A stretch of DNA of 27,482 nucleotides from JACVRW01 sp036519295 (GTDB lineage Bacteria; Actinomycetota; Thermoleophilia; Solirubrobacterales; Thermoleophilaceae): positions 1-27,482 of the forward strand of contig DATDLN010000021.1 of the NCBI GenBank assembly GCA_036519295.1. Reading direction: 5' to 3'. Under the pieces are notes generated by a model. That model was not told where the DNA came from and searched no databases. It was given only the letters and a program-made list of their open reading frames with translations. Of the stretch, positions 1-6,606 are shown piece by piece. Within the stretch, counting starts at the first letter, position 1; each line of letters begins with the position of its first letter. The position numbers and the translations under genes were made by a program.

Positions 1-2
1 TG

Positions 3-1250
3 GACGAGGCCGAGATCCCGACGACCCAGCAGCGCGGCGACTCGCGCGCGGAGGTCATCCGGAGCAAGCAGGACGAGCTCCGCGAGAGGCTCACTCTCGT
101 GGTCGACGGGCGGCGAGTACCGCTACGGCCGCTCGAACCGAAGCTCTCCTTCCCCGAGGGCCAGGCCGGCCTCGAGACCACGCGCTTCGAGCAGCCGCTG
201 CGGGCCGGCATCTCGGGATCGGAGCGGGTGGAGCTGCGTGACGAGAGCTTCCCCGATCGCGTCGGCTGGAAGGCGATCATCGCCGAGCCGGGCGAGGGCA
301 CGGCGGTGCGCTCGACCGCTCCCTCGGGCGATCCCACGAACGGTCTGCGGCGCTATCCCGAAGACCTTCTCGACAGCCCGCTGGACCGGCGGTCAGCGAG
401 CTTCGCAGTCGGGCCCGGCGACGGCACGCTGGTGGCGCCGCGGGCGGAGGGCGGGACGTTCGTCGCCACGCGCGACAGCAGCGGCGAGGGCTTCGCGCGA
501 GTGTTCGAGGATGCCGCGGCGGGGCAGGGAGTTCTGGCGCTGCTGCTGCTGGTGGCCTTCGGATGGGGAGCGCTCCACGCGCTGTCGCCCGGTCACGGCA
601 AGGCGATGGTCGCGGCCTACCTGATCGGGACGCGAGGCACGGCACGCCACGCCGTCTGGCTCGGAGTCGCCGTGACGATCACCCACACGATCGGCGTATT
701 CGCGCTGGGGCTGGTCACGCTCGCCCTGTCGCAGTACATCCTGCCCGAGGACCTCTATCCGTGGCTGACCCTGATCTCGGGTCTGATGGTGGTCACAATC
801 GGCGCGGGCGTGCTGCGGGCCCGGTTTCGCTGGGCCCGAGCGCACAGCCACGGGCAGGCGGACCACGGCGACCACCACCACCACGCGCACGGGCACTCGC
901 ACGAACACCCCCACAGCCATCCCCACGGCGAGAGCGCCGTCACCCGCCGCAGCCTGATCGCGATGGGTGCCGCCGCGGGCCTCATCCCATGCCCCTCGGC
1001 GCTGGTGGTCCTGCTCGCCGCGATCGCCCAGCACGAGGTCGCGCTCGGCCTGCTTCTGATCGTGGCCTTCAGCGTCGGGCTCGCGGGAACGCTCACCGGC
1101 CTCGGGCTGCTGGTCGTCTACGCGCGCCGCGTCCTGCCGCGCGGTCGGCTGACCGGGCGCCTGGCCACGGCCCTTCCCGCCGCCTCGGCCCTCGCGATCG
1201 TCGCGGTGGGGTGCCTACTCACGGCCCGCGCCGTGCCGGGAGTGGTTTGA
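3..1250 (+). CDS. NicO/RcnA-type nickel/cobalt permease (5'-partial)
   Basis: The reading frame is open to the left edge, so the start and any signal peptide lie outside the window. The visible part begins with about 170 residues of soluble, probably extracytoplasmic, sequence. Six hydrophobic segments follow from about position 525. The first carries HALSPGHGKAMVAAYLIG, the conserved His/Pro-Gly-His-Gly-Lys region of NicO/RcnA-like metal permeases. A second conserved stretch, GLIPCPSALVVLLAAIA, opens helix four. Between helices three and four (about 843-930) is a loop very rich in His-Ser-His, His-Glu-His and His-Pro-His, a likely metal-binding sensor loop. The family moves Ni2+ or Co2+ across the membrane, often outward; direction and metal here are inferred. 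The next gene is a Fur-family regulator 119 bases downstream, which fits metal control. Confidence 0.85.
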   Translation, partial: DEAEIPTTQQRGDSRAEVIRSKQDELRERLTLVVDGRRVPLRPLEPKLSFPEGQAGLETTRFEQPLRAGISGSERVELRDESFPDRVGWKAIIAEPGEGTAVRSTAPSGDPTNGLRRYPEDLLDSPLDRRSASFAVGPGDGTLVAPRAEGGTFVATRDSSGEGFARVFEDAAAGQGVLALLLLVAFGWGALHALSPGHGKAMVAAYLIGTRGTARHAVWLGVAVTITHTIGVFALGLVTLALSQYILPEDLYPWLTLISGLMVVTIGAGVLRARFRWARAHSHGQADHGDHHHHAHGHSHEHPHSHPHGESAVTRRSLIAMGAAAGLIPCPSALVVLLAAIAQHEVALGLLLIVAFSVGLAGTLTGLGLLVVYARRVLPRGRLTGRLATALPAASALAIVAVGCLLTARAVPGVV

Positions 1251-1369
1251 GTGCGGTCCACTGATCCAGCTGCACGCCGTCTGCGAAAGAGACTTGCGAG
1301 ATCGCCGCGCAGCCCGGACTCGGCTGCAGTTGCGATCGGCGTTCAACCCGGTGAAAGGACGGCCCGCCC

Positions 1370-1867
1370 GTGACAGTTCCGCACGCCAGCCCCCCGCTCG
1401 CAGCGCCCGACATGGACACCGCCGTCAATGCCCTGAGATCGCGCGGCCTGCGGGTGTCGGCGGCCCGGCGCCTGGTTCTGGCGGCGCTCTTCACGGCCGA
1501 CCGACCCGTCCCCGCCGACCAGATCGCCGACGGGCTCGCGGGCCGCCTGCCCCGCTCAGACCTCGCCTCCGCGTACCGCAATCTGGAGACGCTCGAGGCC
1601 GTCGGTCTCGTGCGGCACTTCCACGTCGGTCACGGCCCCGGCCTGTATGGGCTCAGCGGCGCGGCCGACTGCGAATACCTCGTGTGCGAGTCGTGCAGTG
1701 CGGTGCGGGCGGTCGAACCGAAGCAGATGGACCACATACGCTCGCTCATCAGGCACAGGTTCGGCTACGAGGCGAGCTTCTCCCACTTCCCGATCATCGG
1801 GCTCTGCGCCCACTGCGCTGAAGAGGAGCCCGCCACCACCAACGCCGAGGAGCCCAGCGCGCCATGA
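1370..1867 (+). CDS. Fur-family metal-dependent regulator (Zur/Nur-like)
   Basis: 165 residues with the Fur layout: a winged helix (about residues 20-85, including RSDLASAYRNLETLEAVGLV) and a dimerisation domain holding two structural-zinc CxxC motifs (C106/C109 and C146/C149). The GTG start at 1370 has AAAGGA at 1354-1359; an internal ATG at 1412 is a weaker alternative. The usual HHHxxC regulatory-metal segment before the first CxxC is replaced by DCEYLVC, so the sensory site is not standard. The stop overlaps the start of the next permease (ATGA at 1864-1867), so the two are translationally coupled. Permeases and a His-rich peptide on either side point to nickel, cobalt or zinc rather than iron, but sequence alone does not settle the metal. 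Confidence 0.88.
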   Translation: MTVPHASPPLAAPDMDTAVNALRSRGLRVSAARRLVLAALFTADRPVPADQIADGLAGRLPRSDLASAYRNLETLEAVGLVRHFHVGHGPGLYGLSGAADCEYLVCESCSAVRAVEPKQMDHIRSLIRHRFGYEASFSHFPIIGLCAHCAEEEPATTNAEEPSAP

Positions 1868-2610
1868 ACTTCGAATTCCTGTTCAAGCCGGTCGAGGAGC
1901 TCGACTCGCTGCTGACGAATCTCTTCGACGGCGCACCGCTGCTCGTCGCCCTGGGCGTCGCATTCCTGCTCGGCCTGCGCCACGCGTCCGATCCGGACCA
2001 CCTGGTCGCGGTCACCTCCCTGGTGGCCGCCGAGGAGGGCGACACGCGGAAAGCCGCGCGGCTCGGAGCGTGGTGGGGGATCGGCCACGCGGCCGCGCTG
2101 GTCGCGATCGGAGTTCCCTTGATCGCCTTCAAGACCGAACTGCCGGCGTGGCTCGAGTCGGGGGCGGAGAAGGCGATCGGCCTCGTGATCCTCCTGCTCG
2201 CGGCGCGCGTGATCGTCAAGTGGGCACGCGGCGACTACCGCGCCACCGCGCACTCGCACGGGGCAGGGCATGGCCGCAGGCGCCACCTCCGCCAGGGCGA
2301 GGGGAGCGGGCATCGCCACGTGAAAGTGCGCACCCGCGGCCAGGCCGTGTCGATCGGCCTGCTCCACGGCCTGGCGGGCACCGGCGCCGTCGTGCTCCTG
2401 CTGATCGCGGCGTTGCCGACTCGGCTCGAGGCCGGCCTGGCGCTGGGGGTATTTGCCCCGATGTCGGTCGTGTCGATGGCGGCCTGCACGGCGGCGTTCG
2501 CCTGGGTGCTGACCCGACCGATCATCGAGCCCGTCTACCGCACCGTGCTGATCCCGGGCCTGGGCCTCTTCGGCGTCATGTTCGGACTCTGGTACGCCGG
2601 GATCGCCTAG
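1864..2610 (+). CDS. Ni/Co permease of the NiCoT/UreH superfamily
   Basis: 248 residues, hydrophobic throughout. Residues 40-46 read HASDPDH, the HX4DH signature of nickel/cobalt permeases, inside the second hydrophobic region. GLLHGLAGTGAVVLLLI near residue 170 matches the second-half helix of UreH/NicO-like proteins. A cytoplasmic linker between the halves contains several His and Arg residues (HSHGAGHGRRRH). The ATG at 1864 overlaps the stop of the Fur-type gene by four bases. Role by family: Ni2+ or Co2+ transport. It may have the opposite direction or a different metal from the permease at the left edge, with the regulator between them setting the balance; that is inference. A urease or hydrogenase partner is not visible here. 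Confidence 0.82.
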   Translation: MNFEFLFKPVEELDSLLTNLFDGAPLLVALGVAFLLGLRHASDPDHLVAVTSLVAAEEGDTRKAARLGAWWGIGHAAALVAIGVPLIAFKTELPAWLESGAEKAIGLVILLLAARVIVKWARGDYRATAHSHGAGHGRRRHLRQGEGSGHRHVKVRTRGQAVSIGLLHGLAGTGAVVLLLIAALPTRLEAGLALGVFAPMSVVSMAACTAAFAWVLTRPIIEPVYRTVLIPGLGLFGVMFGLWYAGIA

Positions 2611-2631
2611 CTCCAGCGATCTCCTCGAAGC

Positions 2632-2659
2632 TAAGGTTCGGGTTGGCCGACAGGAGGTG
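2632..2659 (+). promoter_or_regulatory. Candidate -10 and strong Shine-Dalgarno of the His-rich peptide gene
   Basis: TAAGGT at 2632-2637 fits the TANNNT -10 pattern of high-GC actinobacteria and would start RNA near 2644. AGGAGGTG at 2652-2659, four bases from the ATG at 2664, is a near-perfect Shine-Dalgarno. No clear -35 and no obvious Fur-type palindrome was seen. Confidence 0.4.
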
Positions 2660-2663
2660 GACG

Positions 2664-2858
2664 ATGGGCGAGCACGAGCACGACCGGTCGCATACCCACG
2701 AGCACAGACACGGCGAGATCACCCATTCCCATCCCCACACGTCGCACGAGCACGAGCACACCGAGCACGAGCACGAGCACAGCCACGGCGACTCGACGCA
2801 CTCCCACCGGCACACCCACCAGGCGGGCCTGGAGGGGGACCACTCGCACGAGCACTGA
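2664..2858 (+). CDS. Histidine-rich 64-residue metal-binding peptide
   Basis: 64 residues, 23 of them His, in repeated HxH, HEHEH and HSH units; no hydrophobic segment and no Cys. The start is fixed by AGGAGGTG four bases upstream of the ATG at 2664; the same frame is open far upstream but there it only shadows the permease. Peptides of this kind bind Ni, Zn, Co or Cu and act as store, buffer or chaperone; the position after two Ni/Co permeases and a Fur-type regulator supports that role. No exact family recognised. It ends the metal island: a hairpin follows at 2863-2894. Confidence 0.75.
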   Translation: MGEHEHDRSHTHEHRHGEITHSHPHTSHEHEHTEHEHEHSHGDSTHSHRHTHQAGLEGDHSHEH

Positions 2859-2862
2859 CGGC

Positions 2863-2894
2863 GCGCTCGCCGCCCCGGGCCGGCGGGCGAGCGC
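2863..2894 (+). terminator. GC-rich hairpin after the metal island, possible terminator
   Basis: A perfect 9-bp inverted repeat, GCGCTCGCC (2863-2871) and GGCGAGCGC (2886-2894), starts five bases after the stop of the His-rich gene. No U-run follows, so it is either a U-less terminator or an RNA-stabilising hairpin. Confidence 0.45.
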
Positions 2895-2959
2895 GAATCG
2901 TCCGTTCGGATGATGCGCGGTTAGGCCGTCGTGGCGATGGCACCCGACAGGCGCAGCCT

Positions 2960-2965
2960 TAGCGT
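2960..2965 (+). promoter_or_regulatory. Candidate -10 for a leaderless transcript
   Basis: TAGCGT (TANNNT pattern) ends six bases before the ATG at 2972, and there is no Shine-Dalgarno. That spacing puts the RNA start at or next to the ATG, the arrangement of leaderless actinobacterial genes. No convincing -35 is visible. Confidence 0.4.
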
Positions 2966-2971
2966 GGCGGC

Positions 2972-3331
2972 ATGGAGTCAAGCGACGGGCATCGGGCCGA
3001 ATCGCTCATCGCGAGCGCCTACGGGGCCGCGATATCCGTCTCCGCCAACCCAGCCGTAGCGCAGCACGTGACCGCGGTCGCCTTCGAGGGCGGTCCCGGC
3101 CAGGGGCCCGACCTCGTCAGGCGCACGCTGCGGCTCGCAGCGCGCACGGCCCCCGCTCCCCAGTACCGGCGGATGAGCGTCGAGCAGCGAGAGGCCGTCG
3201 CTCTCGCCAGGCCGGGCGGCGCGACCGCGGACGAGATCGCCGCCACGCTCGAGATCTCGACCCGCGAGGCGAAACGAAGGATGCTCGAGGGCCTACGCGC
3301 CGCGGCGGCGACGCCGGCTCAGGCGAGATGA
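2972..3331 (+). CDS. Stand-alone sigma-70 region 4-like helix-turn-helix protein
   Basis: 119 residues. The C-terminal half (about 68-115) reads like sigma region 4: MSVEQREAVALARPGG, then TADEIAATLEISTREAKRRM as the helix-turn-helix. The first 65 residues are Ala-rich and show no recognisable region 2, so this is not a complete sigma factor. Possible roles are a DNA-binding accessory protein or a degenerate ECF-type factor. The ATG at 2972 lacks a Shine-Dalgarno but has a -10-like hexamer six bases upstream, suggesting leaderless expression. Its 3' end overlaps the convergent response-regulator gene by 13 bases (3319-3331). Confidence 0.6.
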   Translation: MESSDGHRAESLIASAYGAAISVSANPAVAQHVTAVAFEGGPGQGPDLVRRTLRLAARTAPAPQYRRMSVEQREAVALARPGGATADEIAATLEISTREAKRRMLEGLRAAAATPAQAR

Positions 3332-3966
3332 CGTGCGGCGAATGCGGCAGCCTCGGCGCGGTTTCGCAGGCGCAGCTTCTCGAGCACGTGGCGCACGTGC
3401 GTCTTCACGGTGGCCTCGCTGATCACGAGACGCTCGGCGATCTCGCGGTTGCGCAGGCCGTCGCTCATCAGCGCGAGCACCTCGCGCTCACGGTCGCTCA
3501 GGGGCTCGAGCGGGTCCCGCGGCGCGACCTCGGATCCCCGGCCCAGCTCCGCGAGCATCCGGCTCGCCATCTCCGGCGCGATGCGCGGCTCCCCGCGGGC
3601 GACGGCGAGCACGGCCTCGATCAGCTCCGACGGCGCCATGTCCTTGAGCAGGTAGCCCGAGGCGCCCACCCGGAGCGCCGAGTAGAGATCGGGCTCCTCG
3701 TCCGAGACCGTGAGCATCAGCACCTCGGGCGGGTTATCGCGCTCGCGGAGGGCCGCGCACGCTTCGAGACCGCCTACGCCGGGCATGTTGAGGTCGAGCA
3801 GAACGACGTCCGGACCGCGTCGCTCGGCCAGCTCGAGCGCCTCGCGGCCGTCGCTCGCAAGCCCAACGACCTCGAGACGGTCGTCGGCGTCGAACAGTGC
3901 GGCCGTCCCCTCGCGCATGAGGCGGTGGTCGTCCGCGACCAGCACCCGAACCGGCTCGTCCGTCAT
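3319..3966 (-). CDS. NarL/FixJ-family response regulator
   Basis: 215 residues. Receiver domain with acidic pair D12/D13, phospho-acceptor D58 (VVLLDLNMP), T86 and K108, then a LuxR-type DNA-binding domain (about 150-212: LSDREREVLALMSDGLRNREIAERL, with VISEATVKTHVRHVLEKL as recognition region). All phosphotransfer residues are present. The ATG at 3966 sits nine bases after TACGAT, so expression is probably leaderless or short-leadered; an upstream in-frame ATG would run into the kinase gene. It is divergent from the histidine kinase at 3992 with 25 bases between, so the two form a cognate pair. The target genes are unknown; the MEDS-like gene and the nuo operon nearby are only candidates. 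Confidence 0.92.
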   Translation of the reverse strand: MTDEPVRVLVADDHRLMREGTAALFDADDRLEVVGLASDGREALELAERRGPDVVLLDLNMPGVGGLEACAALRERDNPPEVLMLTVSDEEPDLYSALRVGASGYLLKDMAPSELIEAVLAVARGEPRIAPEMASRMLAELGRGSEVAPRDPLEPLSDREREVLALMSDGLRNREIAERLVISEATVKTHVRHVLEKLRLRNRAEAAAFAARHLA

Positions 3967-3974
3967 GGCGGGTC

Positions 3975-3981
3975 TATCGTA
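3975..3981. promoter_or_regulatory. Near-symmetric -10 shared by divergent response regulator and kinase
   Basis: CTATCGTAG contains TATCGT on the plus strand (3975-3980) and TACGAT on the minus strand (3981-3976). Both fit TANNNT. The plus hexamer lies 11 bases before the kinase GTG and the minus hexamer 9 bases before the regulator ATG, in a gap of only 25 bases. Confidence 0.4.
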
Positions 3982-3991
3982 GGCGGCGCCC

Positions 3992-5179
3992 GTGACCGCT
4001 GAGAGCCACGACGTCGGCGCCGCCCTCGGACTGGCCACCCGGCTGCCGCGCGACGTCCGCGAGGCACTCGGGGCGCTCAGCCGGGTCGCCCGGGCCCTGG
4101 TGGGACCGGGCACCTTCGAGGAGCTCGCCGGCCGCGCGCTCGACGAGATGCATCGCGGGCTCGGCCTGGAGGTGGCGGCGCTCTACCTGCCCGACCGCCG
4201 CGAGGGTCCGGTGCTGCGGCGCTTCGTGCACGCCGCATCCCCCGACTCCGAGCGCCGCGTCAGGCACGAGCTGACGCTGGAGCCCGAGGCGTGGCGGCTC
4301 GCTGTGCAGAGCCCGGCCCCGCTCGTGTTCTTCGCCGAGGGCAGCGCGCTCGTGGACAGTCCCTTCGACCCCGTCCCGGAGTCTTGGCTCGCGCTGCCGC
4401 TCGCGTCGGGCGACCGGATGCTCGGCGTGGTCATCGCCGCCGGTCCCGGCCCGCCGCCGCTCGATCCCCTCGGCGCGACCGTTCTCACGCTCCTGGGCGA
4501 CCTGCTCGGAGCGGGCATCGCGACGGCTCGCCTGCGGCAGCGGCTGCAGATCGCTGCGCTCGAGCGGGAGCGCCTCGAGCTCGCCGCCGAGGTGCACGAC
4601 GAGCTCGCCCAGGACCTCGCGCTGGCCGCCCGCGAACTGCGGCTGCTCGACGAAAACCCGCCGCGGGAGGAGGCGGCGGCGAGCCGCGCGCGGCTGCGCG
4701 AGGCCGTGGAGTCGGCGCACGGAACGGCTCGCGCGCGGCTGATGGGGCTCATGGCACCCGCACCGCTCGGAGGGCTGCGGAGGACCGTCGAGGAGATCTG
4801 CCGCCGCTTCGCCGCCCGACGGGTTCCCGTCCAGCTCGAGCCCGGCGAGGAGCCGCCCGAGGTGGGCGCGGAGGCGAGGGCGGTGGTGGCGCGCATCCTC
4901 GCCGAGGCGCTCGCGAACGTGGAGAAGCACGCCGCCGCGTCGGAGGTCTCGGTCGAGCTGGCCTGCGGGGAGGAGCGGCTGAGGCTCGTTGTCGAGGACG
5001 ACGGAAACGGAATCGCGCCGGGAACGTCGCCGCGGCGGGGAGACGGGCACTTCGGACTCCAGCTGATGCACCAGCGCGCCCTGGCCGCGGGAGGTCGCGT
5101 GACCGTCGAGCCCGCCGCGCCGCACGGAACCCGAGTCGTGCTCGAGCTACCTGTCCCCGATTCGAGCTCGATCATCTAG
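3992..5179 (+). CDS. Soluble GAF-domain sensor histidine kinase (HisKA_3)
   Basis: 395 residues without a membrane segment. Residues 25-180 look like a GAF sensor. A coiled region (about 178-200) leads to the H-box EVHDELAQDLALAARE, with H202 as the likely phospho-acceptor of the HisKA_3 type. The ATPase part has N309 (EALANVEKHA), the G1 box VEDDGNG (334-340) and the G2 box GHFGLQLM (352-359). HisKA_3 kinases normally pair with NarL-type regulators, and one is encoded divergently 25 bases away. GTG start at 3992; no Shine-Dalgarno, short leader likely. The stop at 5177-5179 is one base from the start of the MEDS-like gene. The signal is unknown; a cytosolic GAF suggests a small ligand or redox cue. 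Confidence 0.9.
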   Translation: MTAESHDVGAALGLATRLPRDVREALGALSRVARALVGPGTFEELAGRALDEMHRGLGLEVAALYLPDRREGPVLRRFVHAASPDSERRVRHELTLEPEAWRLAVQSPAPLVFFAEGSALVDSPFDPVPESWLALPLASGDRMLGVVIAAGPGPPPLDPLGATVLTLLGDLLGAGIATARLRQRLQIAALERERLELAAEVHDELAQDLALAARELRLLDENPPREEAAASRARLREAVESAHGTARARLMGLMAPAPLGGLRRTVEEICRRFAARRVPVQLEPGEEPPEVGAEARAVVARILAEALANVEKHAAASEVSVELACGEERLRLVVEDDGNGIAPGTSPRRGDGHFGLQLMHQRALAAGGRVTVEPAAPHGTRVVLELPVPDSSSII

Positions 5180-5180
5180 T

Positions 5181-5753
5181 GTGCCCGCCGTGATCGAGGG
5201 TCTTGTCGATCCCGAGGTCGGCGCCGGTTCCTGCCCGCACCTGGCGGTGCTGCTGAAGAGCCACGACGAGCTTCCCGCGGTCCTGGCCTCCTTCTACGCT
5301 CTCGGCGCGAAACGCAACGGCTGGCTCGCCCATCGCTCTCTTCCCGGAGAGACGGACCTCGATCGCGAACGCCTCTTCAGCGCGGGCCTCAGTGTGCAGG
5401 AGCTGGAGGAGGAGGGCCGGCTCGAGATGATGGAGATCGACCCGCAGGGGCCCGCGGAGCACTCCACGCAGCGCCTTGAAGAGGCCCTCGACCGCGCGCT
5501 CGAGCACGGCTTCTCGGCCGCCTGGTACGCCCGCTTCGCGGTCGGACCCGACGAGAGCGCCCACACCGCGTTCCGGCCTTTCGAGGACGCCTGGGATCGG
5601 GCCTTCAACGGCCGCAAGGTCGTGACGCTGTGCCCCTTCGTGATCGGCGAGCTCGACGGGCGAGCGGCGCTCGAGCGAATGGACTGGCTCTCCGAACTGC
5701 ACGACAGCGTGCTGCTGCCCGGCGCGGGGGGCGGCTACGTGTCGGACCGTTAG
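5181..5753 (+). CDS. MEDS (DcmR sensory)-like domain protein
   Basis: 190 residues. The pattern HLAVLLKSHDELPAVLASFY, then GLSVQELEEEGRLEMMEID, a FNGRKVVTLCPFVIGEL strand and a late LHDSVLLPG resemble the MEDS domain (named for methanogen/methylotroph DcmR sensory domain), which occurs in sensor kinases and regulators. No output domain is visible, so it may be a separate sensory partner of the kinase whose stop is one base upstream. GTG at 5181 or the in-frame GTG at 5190 could be the start. It ends convergent with the next gene: its TAG and the neighbour's TAA are interleaved within TTAG at 5750-5753. Domain assignment is by pattern only. Confidence 0.6.
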   Translation: MPAVIEGLVDPEVGAGSCPHLAVLLKSHDELPAVLASFYALGAKRNGWLAHRSLPGETDLDRERLFSAGLSVQELEEEGRLEMMEIDPQGPAEHSTQRLEEALDRALEHGFSAAWYARFAVGPDESAHTAFRPFEDAWDRAFNGRKVVTLCPFVIGELDGRAALERMDWLSELHDSVLLPGAGGGYVSDR

Positions 5754-6172
5754 CCACCCGTCTGGTACGCGCGCAGCGCCAGCGTCACGATCAGCAGCGC
5801 GCCCACCGTCATCACGCCCATTTCGCCGAGCGCTACGCGTTTCGCAAGCGCCACCTGCTCAGTCCGCTCCAGCCGCTCCAGGTCCTCGACGCCCTCGAGC
5901 TCGCGCTGCGCGATCGTCACGCGCATCCCTTCGCTCACGAGGCTGATGATGAGCGGCGAGACGCCGTAGGCGATGTGCAGGCCGTCCGGCGCCGAGGCGC
6001 CGCGGGCGAGCAGGAGGAACCCGACGATCGCCTCCACGACAACGGTCGCCTGGCCCACTCGAAGGAGGGGCCAGAAGACGATTGACATGCCCGCGTCCTT
6101 GCGCAGCCAACCCACCGCTCCCCAGCCCGCGGCGACCGCGTTGGCCACCAGCACCGCGATGCCGGCGACCAT
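5750..6172 (-). CDS. Four-helix membrane protein, function unknown
   Basis: 140 residues with four hydrophobic segments (about 1-23, 29-55, 65-86, 113-136) and a charged loop rich in Glu and Arg between the third and fourth (RELEGVEDLERLERTEQ). I do not recognise a family. It is divergent from nuoA with 77 bases between, so its promoter overlaps the nuo control region; a role in respiration is only suggested by position. ATG at 6172. The Shine-Dalgarno-like AAAGGA lies about 20 bases upstream, but a 15-base hairpin sits between (6178-6192). Confidence 0.65.
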   Translation of the reverse strand: MVAGIAVLVANAVAAGWGAVGWLRKDAGMSIVFWPLLRVGQATVVVEAIVGFLLLARGASAPDGLHIAYGVSPLIISLVSEGMRVTIAQRELEGVEDLERLERTEQVALAKRVALGEMGVMTVGALLIVTLALRAYQTGG

Positions 6173-6177
6173 GTGAA

Positions 6178-6192
6178 ACCCGCTCAGCGGGT
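6178..6192 (-). promoter_or_regulatory. Hairpin between Shine-Dalgarno and start codon of the 6172 gene
   Basis: On the minus strand the order is GAAAGGAC, ACCCGC-TGA-GCGGGT, TTCAC, ATG. The 6-bp stem, if folded, shortens the distance from AAAGGA to ATG from about 21 to about 6 bases, the normal spacing. Confidence 0.4.
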
Positions 6193-6230
6193 GTCCTTTC
6201 GCACTATGTGGCCTCGCCGCACAAAGTTGC

Positions 6231-6257
6231 GTTATACCTCCCGCCTGGAGTGCTCAA
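6231..6257. promoter_or_regulatory. Candidate promoter region between nuoA and the divergent membrane gene
   Basis: Minus strand: TATAAC (6236-6231) with TTGAGC (6257-6252) 15 bases upstream is the most sigma-70-like pair I found, and would drive the membrane-protein gene from inside the nuoA start. Plus strand: the same site read as TTATAC is 12 bases before the nuoA GTG, a weaker -10 that would give a very short leader. The rest of 6173-6249 holds only the hairpin described separately. Confidence 0.35.
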
Positions 6258-6606
6258 GAGCTACCTGCCAGCCCTCGTCTTCCTGGTGCTGGGCATCGGC
6301 ATCGGTGGCGCCTTCACGCTCGCCAACCACGCGCTCGGCCCGAAGCGGCCGAGCAAGGTCAAAGCCGAGCCCTACGAGAGCGGACTACCCTCCGAGGTGA
6401 CGAGGTCGTTCCGCTTCGGGATCAGCTTCTACCTGATCGCGATGCTCTTCATCCTGTTCGACATCGAAGTGGTGTTCCTCTATCCCGTGGCCCTCCAGCT
6501 CGATGCCTTCGGATGGTTCGCCCTCGCCGAGACGGTCGTCTTCGTCGTGCTCCTGCTGGTGGCGTTCATCTTCGTCTGGAGAAGGGGGGCGCTCGATTGG
6601 ACGTGA
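6250..6606 (+). CDS. nuoA: NADH-quinone oxidoreductase subunit A
   Basis: 118 residues, the usual length, with three transmembrane helices. Diagnostic stretch: KAEPYESGLPSEVTRSFRFG followed by FILFDIEVVFLYPVA, the conserved acidic helix of complex I subunit A (ND3). It helps form the E-channel linking the quinone site to the membrane arm. GTG at 6250 was chosen because upstream sequence in the same frame does not look like NuoA and runs into the divergent gene. Shine-Dalgarno is weak (TGGAG touching the start), in line with a short leader. First gene of the 14-gene nuo operon; its 3' end overlaps nuoB by 10 bases. Confidence 0.93.
   Translation: MLKSYLPALVFLVLGIGIGGAFTLANHALGPKRPSKVKAEPYESGLPSEVTRSFRFGISFYLIAMLFILFDIEVVFLYPVALQLDAFGWFALAETVVFVVLLLVAFIFVWRRGALDWT

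Noticed and set aside
1294..1335. TTGCGA repeated at 1294 and 1330 as a Nur-type box upstream of the Fur gene
   Set aside because: The spacing (36 bases) does not fit the TTGCAA-N5-TTGCAA pattern and the repeats are short; not enough to claim an operator. Nothing else was seen in 1251-1369 except the Shine-Dalgarno.
1647..2858. Open frame of 403 codons ending in the His-rich peptide
   Set aside because: Only the last 64 codons are credible. The rest is Arg/Pro-rich shadow of the Fur and permease genes, and the strong Shine-Dalgarno is at 2652-2659.
6086..6100. A third copy of the GCGTCCTTG block
   Set aside because: CGTCCTTG occurs here inside the membrane-protein gene, without the other block or the hairpin; a chance match.
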